A stretch of DNA of 64,000 nucleotides from Flavobacteriales bacterium (GTDB taxonomy: Bacteria > Bacteroidota > Bacteroidia > NS11-12g > UBA9320), in contig JACJZV010000002.1 of NCBI GenBank assembly GCA_020635395.1, positions 496,001 to 560,000 of the forward strand, in the 5' to 3' direction. The notes under the pieces were generated by a model, which was not told where the DNA came from, did no database searches, and saw nothing but the letters and a program-made list of their open reading frames with translations. Positions 52,799 to 61,781 of the stretch are shown one piece after another. Every line of letters begins with the position of its first letter. Within the stretch, counting starts at the first letter, position 1. The translations under genes and the position numbers were made by a program.

Positions 52799-53902
52799 TT
52801 ACAAAAACGGCAACTTTACCACTTCTGCTTTTAGAGCTTTGCCACGTATTTCAACAAAAATCTCGGAACCCAATTTGCTAAAATCGGCTTTTACATAGCC
52901 CATACCAATGGCCTTGTCGAGCGATGGACTTTGCGTACCGCTGGTTACTTCACCAATAGTGTTTCCGGCCGCGTCCACAATTGGATAGTGCTGACGAGGT
53001 ATTCCTCGATCAATCATTTCAAAGCCTACTAATTTTTTGGTTGGTTTGTCGGCTTTTATTTTGGCATGATGCTCCCAGTTTACAAATGGTTTTTCAAATT
53101 TGGTTATCCAACCCAATCCTGCTTCTATAGGCGAAGTTTCGTCATTGATGTCGTTTCCATAAAGGCAATATCCTTTTTCCAATCTCAATGTATCTCTACA
53201 GCCCAAGCCACATGGCAAAATGTCGTATTCTTTTCCGGCCTCCATAATGGCATTCCAAAGGTTTTCGGCATGCTCGTTGGCTACGTATAGCTCAAAACCG
53301 CCAGCCCCGGTATAGCCGGTGTTGCTGATAATCACGTCGTCTATATTGGCTACTTTTCCCATTGCAAAATGATAAAATTCGATGGCACTCAAATCTACAT
53401 CCGTCAACTTTTGAACAAGTTTTTGAGCATTTGGTCCCTGCACGGCAAGTAGCGACATTGCTTCCGACATGTTCTGCAACTCTACCCCAAATCCTTTTTC
53501 TTCATTCTGAGATACAATCCAGTTCCAGTCTTTTTCAATATTACTGGCGTTTACAACCAAATAATATTCATTTTCCGCCCATTTATATACAATCAAATCA
53601 TCTACAATTCCCCCTGTTTTATTGGGCATACAGTTGTATTGAGCCTGCATATTTACCAATTTGCTAATGTCGTTAGAGGTAATCCACTCCAATAAATCGG
53701 TGGCCTTCTCACCTTTTACCATAAACTCGCCCATGTGCGAAACATCAAACATGCCCACCGAATTTCGAACGGCAAAATGTTCTTCTTTCAACCCAGTGTA
53801 TTGCACTGGCATATTATATCCCGCAAAAGGAACCATTTTAGCTCCGAGGGCTTGATGTACGTGAGTTAGTGACGTGTTTTTTAATTGTTCTGTGTTCGAC
53901 AT
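52799..53902 (-). CDS. gcvT: glycine cleavage system T protein (aminomethyltransferase)
   Basis: A 367-residue T-protein, which moves the aminomethyl carbon from lipoylated H protein to tetrahydrofolate. Signature sequence: GAKMVPFAGYNMPVQY, NSVGMFDVSHMGEFMVKG, NTGYTGAGGFELYV, CGLGCRDTLRLEKGYCLYGNDI, GLGWITKF and GEVTSGTQSPSLDKAIGMGYV. The Asp of FDVSHMG supplies the catalytic carboxylate. gcvH and gcvP are not nearby. It follows moeA by 63 bases on the same strand, but a functional tie to molybdenum genes is not evident. Size and motifs are normal. Confidence 0.96.
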   Translation of the reverse strand: MSNTEQLKNTSLTHVHQALGAKMVPFAGYNMPVQYTGLKEEHFAVRNSVGMFDVSHMGEFMVKGEKATDLLEWITSNDISKLVNMQAQYNCMPNKTGGIVDDLIVYKWAENEYYLVVNASNIEKDWNWIVSQNEEKGFGVELQNMSEAMSLLAVQGPNAQKLVQKLTDVDLSAIEFYHFAMGKVANIDDVIISNTGYTGAGGFELYVANEHAENLWNAIMEAGKEYDILPCGLGCRDTLRLEKGYCLYGNDINDETSPIEAGLGWITKFEKPFVNWEHHAKIKADKPTKKLVGFEMIDRGIPRQHYPIVDAAGNTIGEVTSGTQSPSLDKAIGMGYVKADFSKLGSEIFVEIRGKALKAEVVKLPFL

Positions 53903-53965
53903 TTTTGTGCTGTTTATTAGTGGTTCAAAAGTAGTAAAAAATACACTTTTGCCGGAGATTGTTGC

Positions 53966-55147
53966 TTAAAAACGCCACAACCTCAAAATTTTACCTTTTT
54001 CAAATACCGTTTTATGGGCAGGCAACTCTAAAAAAGCATTTACTTCCACCAGATTATGCAAATCGCCGGAACCATTTCCGGCCATTGGCGTTGCCTGTAA
54101 TTTGCCCTGATTATTCTCGGTTTTGACTTGCAAAAAGTATGTAAGGTTTGGCTTGAATGAAATTTCTTTGGTCAGTTCGGCATATTCAATTTCTATTTTT
54201 TGATGCATAGATGCCGAAAACCACGGCATTAAATACCGAACCGCACAGGCAAAAACTGAAACTGGATTGCCTGGAAAAGCAAATACTGCTTTATTCTGCC
54301 TCTTACCAAACCAAAACGGTTTTCCCGGTCTTTGAGCCACCTGATAAAATAATTTCTCGACCTTTAAGTCTTCCAATACCTTGGGCAAAAAATCGAACTT
54401 CCCCTTGCTCACTGCCCCACTTAAAAGTAGCACGTCGTAGTTATTCAAAAGCTCTTTTAGTGCATCGGCCATTTCAACTTCATTATCCTTTAAATGAAAA
54501 ACATCCGAGACAACCTTGAATTTTTGAAGCAAAGCTTGCAATACAAATACATTACTCTTTCTTATTTGATAAGGTTCGGGCAGTTGACCAACCTCTACCA
54601 ACTCATTTCCGGTACTTATTATTGCAACTTTGGGTAGGCTATATACTTTTAATGTTGATTTTCCGACGGTAGCTAAAACACCTATTTCCGCAGCTCTGAT
54701 GGTGGTATTTTTTGAAATTAGCTGCTCTTTTTGCAACACATCTGTGCCTTGATGATGGATGTTTTGCCCCTTAACAACAGTTTCGATTAGCACCTTAGCA
54801 AACCTATTTTTTATTTCTAAATCTTCATATCGAATCACTGTATCGGCATTCTCCGGCAACATTGCTCCCGTCATTACCTCCATAGCCATGCCCTTTTGAA
54901 GAAATTTTTGCGGGCTTCCTGCGGCTTGTATGTCTTGTATTTCGAAATGACGGTTGCCTTTTCCAAAATCCTCAAACCAAATACAGATCCCATCCATTGC
55001 CACCCGATTAAAGGGTGGAAAATCTCTATCGGCATAAATGTTTTCGGCTAAAACTCTTTGGTATGCACTATCCAAAGAAATTTCTTCCATTTCCAGTTTT
55101 AGAACATTGCTTAACACAATATTTTCGGCTTGCTCAACACTTATCAT
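53966..55147 (-). CDS. moeA: molybdopterin molybdenumtransferase
   Basis: A 393-residue MoeA, which inserts molybdate into adenylylated molybdopterin. Visible elements: DRDFPPFNRVAMDGI, GMAMEVMTGAMLPENADTVIRYEDLE, EIGVLATVGKSTLKVYSLPKVAIISTGNELVE, LLLSGAVSKGKFDFLPKVL and VFAFPGNPVSVFACAVRYLM. It is coupled to moaA by a 4-base overlap. No MobA, MoaC, MoaD or MoaE gene is in the window, so the rest of the pathway lies elsewhere. Confidence 0.96.
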   Translation of the reverse strand: MISVEQAENIVLSNVLKLEMEEISLDSAYQRVLAENIYADRDFPPFNRVAMDGICIWFEDFGKGNRHFEIQDIQAAGSPQKFLQKGMAMEVMTGAMLPENADTVIRYEDLEIKNRFAKVLIETVVKGQNIHHQGTDVLQKEQLISKNTTIRAAEIGVLATVGKSTLKVYSLPKVAIISTGNELVEVGQLPEPYQIRKSNVFVLQALLQKFKVVSDVFHLKDNEVEMADALKELLNNYDVLLLSGAVSKGKFDFLPKVLEDLKVEKLFYQVAQRPGKPFWFGKRQNKAVFAFPGNPVSVFACAVRYLMPWFSASMHQKIEIEYAELTKEISFKPNLTYFLQVKTENNQGKLQATPMAGNGSGDLHNLVEVNAFLELPAHKTVFEKGKILRLWRF

Positions 55148-56127
55148 CCGCCAATGCTTGCCATGCTTTCGTTAAACAAAAAATTTCGTTGGGCTTCGGC
55201 TTCAAAACCATTTTTGGGTTTTCGGGCAACTGCATCAATAATCCCCGTGGTAATTTCCGCATCCGAGCTACCGTTGGTTAAAAGTGTTTTGAGGTTAAGT
55301 TCTCCTTTGCCATACAAGCAGGTTTTTAAAACGCCGGTAGGTGTTATTCTAAGTCTGTTGCACGTTCCACAAAATGTGCGACTAAACGATGGGATTACTC
55401 CTAATTTTCCTTTAAATCCGGCAGCCAAAAACACTTTTGATGTGGATGATTTTTCTACCTTTTGCAATTCAAGTGGTCCAAAATGACTTGTCAAGAAGCC
55501 TTCAATTTCTTGATGCGAATAATATTCACTTTTTATTTCCCCCAATCCGTTAAAAGGCATTTCCTCCAAAAAGCGAACATCAATAAAATTATTTTTGGCC
55601 AGTTCAGCCAGGGTAATAATATTTTTTTCGTTCACCCCTTTCATTACCACCATGTTTATTTTTATCGGAATTTTCTGCTCATAAAAAGCATAAATCGAAT
55701 CAAGAACATTCTGCAAATCGTCACGCCGGGCGATGGTTTTATACTGTTCTCTATCCAACGAATCCAAACTTATATTGATGGTTTTGAGTCCGCAGTTTAT
55801 CAAATCCTGCACACGAGGCAGTGTTAAGGTGGCATTGGTGGTAAGATGATAGCCATCTATAATCTTTTGATTGGTTACCTCTTGCAGAAAAGGAATCAAA
55901 TCTTTTCGAACCAGAGGTTCACCGCCTGTTATTCTCAATTTATTTACCCCAAGGGTTTTCAAAATTTTGAGCAACCGCAACATTTCTTCATAGCTCAACA
56001 ACTCCTTTCGTTGCACAAAATCAATTCCGTGGGCGGGCATACAATAGGTGCAACGCAAATTGCATCGATCCGTTACCGCCAATCGCACATAGTCAATGAT
56101 TCTATTATGAGAGTCTATCAATTGCAT
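55144..56127 (-). CDS. moaA: GTP 3',8-cyclase, molybdenum cofactor synthesis
   Basis: A 327-residue radical-SAM enzyme that converts GTP to 3',8-cyclo-7,8-dihydro-GTP, first step of molybdopterin synthesis. The radical cluster cysteines are Cys22, Cys26 and Cys29 (TDRCNLRCTYCMPAHG). TGGEPLVRKDL follows. A second Fe-S cluster is bound by FCGTCNRLRITPTGVLKTC. The C-terminus ends ASIGG; the terminal Gly-Gly is needed in MoaA. ATG 56127 begins 1 base after the stop of the preceding gene; a longer start at 56169 would overlap it by 41 bases and add an atypical leader. Confidence 0.97.
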   Translation of the reverse strand: MQLIDSHNRIIDYVRLAVTDRCNLRCTYCMPAHGIDFVQRKELLSYEEMLRLLKILKTLGVNKLRITGGEPLVRKDLIPFLQEVTNQKIIDGYHLTTNATLTLPRVQDLINCGLKTINISLDSLDREQYKTIARRDDLQNVLDSIYAFYEQKIPIKINMVVMKGVNEKNIITLAELAKNNFIDVRFLEEMPFNGLGEIKSEYYSHQEIEGFLTSHFGPLELQKVEKSSTSKVFLAAGFKGKLGVIPSFSRTFCGTCNRLRITPTGVLKTCLYGKGELNLKTLLTNGSSDAEITTGIIDAVARKPKNGFEAEAQRNFLFNESMASIGG

Positions 56128-56128
56128 A

Positions 56129-56485
56129 CTAGCACGTTGTGTTCGGATTTTCAAACAAATCGGTTTCATCCTCCCCTCGTTCGGTTAGGCATTTAAAATC
56201 TTTTTCTATCAACACAAATGGAGTTTGTCCATTGGCCGTTTGCAAACCTACCAAATCAGAATTTGCCCAATGGTAAGCCAATTTTTCATTAACAGAAATC
56301 ACAATACAGTTTTGCTCAAAATCGCTCTGTATTTCAACCGAATCTGTATGTGTTTTTAACAAATATTTCAGACTGTTATTGCCGAATTGCGTTTCACAAA
56401 GCACTTTTTGGCCATTGCCAATTTGCTCCACCTCTTTTTGGCTGAGCCTTAATCGAATAGAATTGTCTAAAATTCTCAGTTTCAT
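56129..56485 (-). CDS. DUF7009-like small protein linked to moaA
   Basis: A 118-residue cytosolic protein (KLRILDNSIRLRLSQKEVEQIGNG, SLKYLLKTHTDSVEIQSDF, NCIVISVNEKLAYHWANSDLVG). The opening MKLRI-x-x-NSIRLRL is the hallmark of a small Bacteroidota family annotated as DUF7009, found beside molybdenum cofactor genes. Function is unknown. It is the first gene of the leftward unit with moaA and moeA. The C-terminal tail (TERGEDETDLFENP) is acidic and disordered in appearance. Confidence 0.75.
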   Translation of the reverse strand: MKLRILDNSIRLRLSQKEVEQIGNGQKVLCETQFGNNSLKYLLKTHTDSVEIQSDFEQNCIVISVNEKLAYHWANSDLVGLQTANGQTPFVLIEKDFKCLTERGEDETDLFENPNTTC

Positions 56486-56639
56486 AATGAATTTTCAAAG
56501 TAACTGAATTTTTCAACCATTAAGACTTGTTCGCCGAGGAGAAAATTAAGTTTCATTTAGTTTTTCATCATTCCCTCTCATTTTCTTAATGCCTTAATGG
56601 TATGAAAAAAATGAAATTTTATGCTCTAAACTTAAACCT

Positions 56640-56647
56640 TAATTTTG
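56640..56647 (+). promoter_or_regulatory. -7 promoter element for gldH
   Basis: TAATTTTG, 13 bases before the gldH ATG. No clear -33 TTTG. Confidence 0.42.
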
Positions 56648-56660
56648 CCCTAGTTATACA

Positions 56661-57155
56661 ATGATTTCTAATTTGATAAAAAAATATAAAAACATATCGG
56701 TGCTAATGCTGCTTCCGGTGGTTCTTTTTGCGTGCGATAGTCAAACTATCTACAACGAAAGCTTTGATCTTCCAAACGAAACGTGGGCGGAAGACGACAC
56801 CTTAGAAACCACTTTTGAAGTGACCGATACACTACATTATCACAACTTATGGCTCAATACCCGACTGACCGAAACATATCCGTTTGCCAATATTTATTTC
56901 AAGGTGATTTTGAAGGGACCAAATAATTTGAGCAAAAACGAAATAATGAATTTTGACGTGGCCGACAAAGCCGGAAAATGGCTTGGCAAAGGCACCGGAG
57001 ATTTTCACAGCTACAACTTTCCAATTTACAACGAACTTTCACTGAAAAAAAGAGGAAAATACACCCTCAAAATTGTTCAATATATGCGAACGGAAAGTTT
57101 GCAAGGCATACACGATAGAGGTGTTAAAATAAATTTAGGAAGAGAAATTTTTTAA
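56661..57155 (+). CDS. gldH: gliding motility lipoprotein GldH
   Basis: A 164-residue lipoprotein: signal with lipobox VVLFAC (Cys25), then a beta-rich domain. NEIMNFDVADKAGKWLGKGTGDFHSYNFPIYNELSLKKRGKYTLKIVQYMR covers the family block (F-x-x-A-x-x-x-G-x-W-L-G-x-G-x-G-D-x-x, and the closing Y-x-x-x-I-x-x-x-MR). GldH is one of the lipoproteins needed for gliding in Flavobacterium johnsoniae and sits with the T9SS/gliding machinery at the outer face of the inner or outer membrane. It is followed after 4 bases by lpdA, so the two share a transcript, though their functions are unrelated. Confidence 0.9.
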   Translation: MISNLIKKYKNISVLMLLPVVLFACDSQTIYNESFDLPNETWAEDDTLETTFEVTDTLHYHNLWLNTRLTETYPFANIYFKVILKGPNNLSKNEIMNFDVADKAGKWLGKGTGDFHSYNFPIYNELSLKKRGKYTLKIVQYMRTESLQGIHDRGVKINLGREIF

Positions 57156-57159
57156 AAAA

Positions 57160-58551
57160 ATGCAATACGACGTAATAGTTATTGGTTCGGGACCCGGCGG
57201 ATATGTGGCCGCCATTCGCTGTGCACAATTGGGCATGAAAACCGCCATTGTAGAAAAATACAACACATTGGGTGGCACTTGCCTCAATGTGGGTTGCATA
57301 CCATCAAAAGCACTATTAGACAGTTCCGAACACTACCATGCAGCACAACATAAGTTTGAAAAGCATGGCATTAATGTAACTGGTTTGTCAGTAGATTTTG
57401 GCCAAATGGTTTCAAGAAAAAACGATGTGGTATCGCAAATGACCAAGGGTGTCGAGTTTTTGATGAAGAAAAATAAAATTGATGTTCACATTGGTATGGG
57501 CAGTTTCATCGACAAAAACACTGTATTGGTAAAAGGCGAAACCGAAACAAAAATTACGGGCAAAAACATCATTATTGCCACGGGTTCCAAACCATCAAGC
57601 CTTCCAGGAATAAACATCGACAAAAAAAGAATTATTACTTCCACCGAAGCCTTAAACCTTCCCGAAATTCCTAAATCACTGATTGTAATTGGTGGTGGAG
57701 TAATTGGTTTGGAATTGGGTTCGGTATATGCCCGCTTGGGTACAGAAGTATCGGTGGTAGAATACATGGATTCGATTATTCCAACCATGGATAAAGGTTT
57801 GGGAAAAGAACTTAACCGAGTGTTAAAAAAATTAGGTTTTAATTTTTATTTGAGCCACAAAGTAACTTCTGTTACTGCAAAAGGAAAAACCGTTTCTGTA
57901 AAAGCGGAAGGAAACAAAGGCGAAATTGAATTAAAAGGAGATTACTGCCTAGTATCCGTTGGCCGCAAACCATATACAGATGGTTTAAACTTAGAGGCTG
58001 CCGGATTAAAAACCGATGATAGAGGACGGATAGATGTGAATGAACATTTACAAACCGCTACTCCAAATATCTATGCCATTGGTGATGTAATAAAAGGAGC
58101 CATGCTGGCACATAAAGCTGAAGAAGAAGGCGTTTTTGTGGCAGAAACTTTGGCAGGTGAAAAACCTCATATTGATTATAACTTAATTCCTGGTGTGGTA
58201 TATACTTGGCCGGAAGTAGCCGCCGTGGGCCAAACAGAAGAACAATTAAAAGCAGCAAACGTCGCCTATAAAGTGGGGCAATTTCCGTTTAGAATAAATG
58301 GACGAGCCGTGGCCGGAATGGATTTGGACGGGTTTGTAAAAATACTTTCTGATGAAGAAACCGATGAAGTATTGGGCGTTCACATTATTGGTCCCCGTGC
58401 AGCAGATTTAATAGCCGAAGCAGTGGTGGCTATGGAATTTCGAGCAAGTGCAGAAGACATTGCCCGCATGAGTCATGCACACCCAACCACATCGGAGGTT
58501 ACAAAAGAAGCTGCTTTGGCAGCCACTGCCAACCGTGCTTTGCACATGTAA
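57160..58551 (+). CDS. lpdA: dihydrolipoyl dehydrogenase (E3)
   Basis: A 463-residue FAD enzyme that reoxidises dihydrolipoyl groups of 2-oxoacid dehydrogenase and glycine cleavage complexes. FAD fold VIVIGSGPGGYVAAIRCAQLG; redox pair Cys41 and Cys46 in GGTCLNVGCIPSK; NAD fold LIVIGGGVIGLELGSVYARLG; second FAD contact NIYAIGDVIKGAMLAHKAEEEG; catalytic His in HAHPTTSEVTKEAA. It probably serves the fused E1 enzyme and GcvT-linked glycine cleavage encoded elsewhere. It follows gldH by 4 bases. Length and motifs are normal. Confidence 0.97.
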   Translation: MQYDVIVIGSGPGGYVAAIRCAQLGMKTAIVEKYNTLGGTCLNVGCIPSKALLDSSEHYHAAQHKFEKHGINVTGLSVDFGQMVSRKNDVVSQMTKGVEFLMKKNKIDVHIGMGSFIDKNTVLVKGETETKITGKNIIIATGSKPSSLPGINIDKKRIITSTEALNLPEIPKSLIVIGGGVIGLELGSVYARLGTEVSVVEYMDSIIPTMDKGLGKELNRVLKKLGFNFYLSHKVTSVTAKGKTVSVKAEGNKGEIELKGDYCLVSVGRKPYTDGLNLEAAGLKTDDRGRIDVNEHLQTATPNIYAIGDVIKGAMLAHKAEEEGVFVAETLAGEKPHIDYNLIPGVVYTWPEVAAVGQTEEQLKAANVAYKVGQFPFRINGRAVAGMDLDGFVKILSDEETDEVLGVHIIGPRAADLIAEAVVAMEFRASAEDIARMSHAHPTTSEVTKEAALAATANRALHM

Positions 58552-58583
58552 ACATACCATTTCGGTTGGCCATTTACATAAAA

Positions 58584-59225
58584 ATGAGCAACCTAAACAC
58601 ATATCGAACTGTTTTAAAAATAGGCCTTTTGGTTTTGTTGGCTTTTGGAATAAACGACAATAAGGCCTGTGGTCAAATTGAAGCCCGAAAACTGGGCGAT
58701 AAATACGCATTTTTTAAAAACGGCGTTCAAAAAACGGACTACACATACACCGAAGTTTCAGCCTTTTCCGAAAATTTAGCCTGGGCGAATATGGGTGAAC
58801 TATATGCCTATATTGACACGAATTTTGAGGCGGTTACCGATTGGATTTACACCACAGTTACCAAATTTGAAAATGGATTTGCCGCCGTTAGCCAAGATTC
58901 GATGTTGGGTTTTATTGATAAAACTGGGCGGGAAATTTGCCCATTAACATACACCCGTGTCCAGTCGTTTCAGCATGGATTTGCTGCAGTTTTAACCGAT
59001 AGTTTGTGGAATATTATTGACACCTCCGGTAATGAAATTTGGAAAATGGGGTATGATTTTGCACCAATAATTGTGTCTAACAACTTCTTTATTGTTTGCA
59101 AAAATCAAAAATGGGGAGTTATAAATCAGGCTGGTAATGCTGTTTATCCTTTTGATTTTGAATTTATTACAAAAGATGGTCTTGCTTTTCGGAGAGGAGA
59201 ACAAATCTACTTAGGGTTAAAATAA
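58584..59225 (+). CDS. secreted WG-repeat protein
   Basis: A 213-residue exported protein. Signal peptide region TVLKIGLLVLLAFGINDNKACGQ. The rest has at least four WG-type beta repeats: YAFFKNGVQKTDYTYTEVSAFS, YAYIDTNFEAVTDWIYTTVTKF, GFIDKTGREICPLTYTRVQSF and WGVINQAGNAVYPFDFEFI. WG repeats form beta-hairpins that bind partners and are frequent in Bacteroidota exported proteins. The start is ATG at 58584; an in-frame TTG at 58566 would add six residues. The gene follows lpdA by 32 bases. No catalytic motif is seen. Confidence 0.85.
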   Translation: MSNLNTYRTVLKIGLLVLLAFGINDNKACGQIEARKLGDKYAFFKNGVQKTDYTYTEVSAFSENLAWANMGELYAYIDTNFEAVTDWIYTTVTKFENGFAAVSQDSMLGFIDKTGREICPLTYTRVQSFQHGFAAVLTDSLWNIIDTSGNEIWKMGYDFAPIIVSNNFFIVCKNQKWGVINQAGNAVYPFDFEFITKDGLAFRRGEQIYLGLK

Positions 59226-59263
59226 TGGGGTCAAATGAACAATCAATAAGCCATATTTGCAAC

Positions 59264-59698
59264 ATGAAAAACATTGTCATCATTAATGGTCCAAACCTCA
59301 ATCTTTTGGGAAAACGACAGCCTGAAATATATGGCAATACCCCTTTTGAAACATTCTTTGAAGAATTAAAATCAAGTTTTAAAGACCAATTAACGCTTAC
59401 CTACGTACAAAGTAATGTTGAAGGCGAATTGGTAAATTTCATTCAAGAATTTGGTTTTAAAGCTGATTTTTTGATTCTCAACGCCGCCGCATATACCCAC
59501 ACTTCCATTGCCATTGCCGATGCTGTGGCAGCTGTTCCAGCCAAAACCATTGGACTACATATCAGCAATATATACACTCGCGAGAAAGAGCGGCACATCG
59601 ATTTGCTTGCCAAATATTGTCACGCTTGTCTGTTTGGTTTTGGTTTGGAAGGATACAAAATGGCTGTGCGTTATTGCATTGAATATCAAGACAAATAG
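59264..59698 (+). CDS. aroQ: type II 3-dehydroquinate dehydratase
   Basis: A 144-residue flavodoxin-like dehydratase, third step of the shikimate pathway, active as a dodecamer. Signature: NIVIINGPNLNLLGKRQPEIYGN (loop with the catalytic Arg and Tyr), VQSNVEGELVNFIQE, LNAAAYTHTSIAIADAV (substrate-binding, with Ala where most have Pro-Gly) and LHISNIYTREKERHIDLLA. The canonical REEFRH is REKERH here, a mild change. An in-frame ATG at 59225 overlaps the WG gene stop, but the family always starts close to the KNIVIINGPN strand, so 59264 is preferred. Confidence 0.93.
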   Translation: MKNIVIINGPNLNLLGKRQPEIYGNTPFETFFEELKSSFKDQLTLTYVQSNVEGELVNFIQEFGFKADFLILNAAAYTHTSIAIADAVAAVPAKTIGLHISNIYTREKERHIDLLAKYCHACLFGFGLEGYKMAVRYCIEYQDK

Positions 59699-60957
59699 CT
59701 CAAATCAAGCCAAATCCCTTTTTTGGATTTCATAATTATTCCAGGCACAATTTCTGGCATTTCCGCAGATCTTATTTCAAATAAAAAATGTTGTAACAAC
59801 TTTGGTAAAACAATTTGCAACTCCATCATAGCCAATGGTTTGCCAATACAAATTCTTTCGCCTTGGCCAAAAGGAATATACTGAAATGCTTTTCCCTTGA
59901 TGTTTTCAGGCAGAAAATGCTCCGGGTAAAATTCATTGGGTTTTTGCCAATATCCCGGTTGGCGGTGTAGCGTGTAAACACAAATCATAAAATACGACTT
60001 TGCACCAAAATGATACCCCAAAAAACTATCGGCTTTTTCCGATTGCCGATGTATAGACCAAACCGGCGGATATAGCCGCATAGCCTCTTGAATAACCATT
60101 TTTAGATAAGATTCATCGTTTTCTTTTCTCAATTTTTGTTGCACCAAAGGTTGGTTTGCCAATGCGAACAAACTCCAACTCAGAGCAGAAGCAGTGGTGT
60201 CGTATCCGGCAAAAATGAAGTTCAAAATCATATCCTTCATTTCCAAGTTCGATTTCTCTTCCAAAATCATTTTTTGCAGCCAATATCCAGCCTTTTGAGG
60301 ATTACGTTTTGCAAATTTTATTACCTCATTGGCCAAGGCAATCAAATAGTCTATTTCGGCATCCACCGATTGGAGCGTACCTTTTAATCCTAACTTTTTC
60401 TTAAAATAATTGAGCTTTTGTGTCTTGATATTCGTAAACTCTAAAATCGTTGATTGAGCAACGATTATCTTTTGAAAATCAGGTTCAAAGTCTTTAACGA
60501 ATTGGGTCTTCCACAAAATTTTAAGCATCAAAAGTTCAATGTCCGGCTCAATATTCAGATACTTTTTGGTTTTCCATTTATCCACAAGCTGGCTACATTC
60601 TTGCTCCACTACTTCCAAATATGTTTTAATAATGGTGTCGTGAAATGCAGGTTTTAAAAGTTTATGTTGCTCCGCCCAATCTTTGTCTTCCGAAATAAAA
60701 ATACCGTTGCCCAATAGAGGTTTCAATGCCTTAATGACGGGAGAACGCTTAAAATTTTCCTTATTTTCTTTTAATATGTATTTAATTGCCTCGGCATCAT
60801 TTATCAAAAATAGTTGCTGGTGTTTTCCTGCATAAAATTCAATTACCGAACCTTTTTTCAGGGTAAGATGTTGTAACGTGTTTAATGGTTTTTTGAGCAA
60901 TCGTAATGCAACTAAAAGTAATCGAAGCCCACTTATTTTTGGTATTCTAGCACTCAC
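59686..60957 (-). CDS. cytochrome P450
   Basis: A 423-residue P450. I-helix oxygen motif FAGYDTTASALSW, ExxR in VIQEAMRLYPPVWSIHRQS, and the heme loop PFGQGERICIGKPLA with Cys370. The N-terminal basic segment (LRLLLVALRLLKKPLNTLQ) is amphipathic but not a full membrane anchor. YPPVW-x-x-HR and FGQGERICIGKPLAMME resemble the CYP4/CYP102-type fatty-acid hydroxylase branch, so a fatty acyl substrate is plausible; this is inference. It starts at GTG within the stop of the E2-like gene (GTGA overlap) and ends 13 bases inside the convergent aroQ end. No ferredoxin or reductase gene is near. Confidence 0.93.
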   Translation of the reverse strand: MSARIPKISGLRLLLVALRLLKKPLNTLQHLTLKKGSVIEFYAGKHQQLFLINDAEAIKYILKENKENFKRSPVIKALKPLLGNGIFISEDKDWAEQHKLLKPAFHDTIIKTYLEVVEQECSQLVDKWKTKKYLNIEPDIELLMLKILWKTQFVKDFEPDFQKIIVAQSTILEFTNIKTQKLNYFKKKLGLKGTLQSVDAEIDYLIALANEVIKFAKRNPQKAGYWLQKMILEEKSNLEMKDMILNFIFAGYDTTASALSWSLFALANQPLVQQKLRKENDESYLKMVIQEAMRLYPPVWSIHRQSEKADSFLGYHFGAKSYFMICVYTLHRQPGYWQKPNEFYPEHFLPENIKGKAFQYIPFGQGERICIGKPLAMMELQIVLPKLLQHFLFEIRSAEMPEIVPGIIMKSKKGIWLDLSYLS

Positions 60958-61706
60958 TCAATTTTCAGTTTCTGGTTTTCAATAATGTCTTTCAAACAAT
61001 GAACAAATCTGGCCATATCGCCTCCATTGCTTATTCGATGATCAACGCTTACCGTTATTTGTAGCATTTGTCGTTCCTCAATTTCTCCCTGATTTTTAAT
61101 CAATCTGTTGCTTACAGTTCCTATAAAAATGCCTAAACTGTGCATTGGCAGCGGAATGCCCCAAGTTCTTCTATCGGCAGAATAATTGATGATAGAAGAA
61201 AAATAGACGGTGCCAAAATATTTCTTTTTGGTGGTGGCACTTAAAAACCAAATTTTATAGAACAATTTCCGAAGAGACCAGGGTAACTTTAAAAAAAATT
61301 TTTGGCTCCCCATTAGTGGTTTATTTTTCCCTTTTACCAATTCGGAAAGAATCTGATGAAGCTGCGAAATACTTTTGCGTTGGATATTTCTAATTAATTG
61401 ATGTTGAAGCTGGTGTGATGAATTTTCATACGCAAAAAAGAAATCAACTTCATCATACAAGGTTTTTTTTCTTGAACCCCAAACAGCAGTTAGCTGCAGA
61501 TGACGGGCAGTTGCCTGTGCCACGCAGTGCATAACATAAGCCGAAAAGCTAATTTTTTGACCGTGTACCTTTCGATAATTTCTCAAGGCTATTTTGGCTT
61601 CGGTAACATCCAACTCCACCAAAGCATGTATGTACGGAATTTGCTGCCCTAACCGAACAGCATCAGCTGTCATTTTTTGGGAAGTATCAATCCGCACCTT
61701 TTTCAT
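60954..61706 (-). CDS. stand-alone E2-type (CAT-like) acyltransferase
   Basis: A 250-residue protein carrying only the catalytic domain of 2-oxoacid dehydrogenase E2 chains; lipoyl and E1/E3-binding domains are absent. Motifs: ISFSAYVMHCVAQATARHLQLTAVW, LGIFIGTVSNRLI, and the active-site VSVDHRISNGGDMARFV, with His223. Canonical E2 reads H-R-x-x-D-G; here the Asp is Asn (H-R-I-S-N-G). Such stand-alone proteins may transfer acyl groups from CoA to small molecules. Coupling to a P450 by a 4-base GTGA overlap suggests one pathway. An in-frame TTG four codons upstream is an alternative start. Confidence 0.87.
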   Translation of the reverse strand: MKKVRIDTSQKMTADAVRLGQQIPYIHALVELDVTEAKIALRNYRKVHGQKISFSAYVMHCVAQATARHLQLTAVWGSRKKTLYDEVDFFFAYENSSHQLQHQLIRNIQRKSISQLHQILSELVKGKNKPLMGSQKFFLKLPWSLRKLFYKIWFLSATTKKKYFGTVYFSSIINYSADRRTWGIPLPMHSLGIFIGTVSNRLIKNQGEIEERQMLQITVSVDHRISNGGDMARFVHCLKDIIENQKLKIE

Positions 61707-61781
61707 TTTGATTGGCAAAAATGAGCAAATACCCTTAAAAAAGAATACAACTACTTGACAATAATAAGTTGTTGTTGCAAA

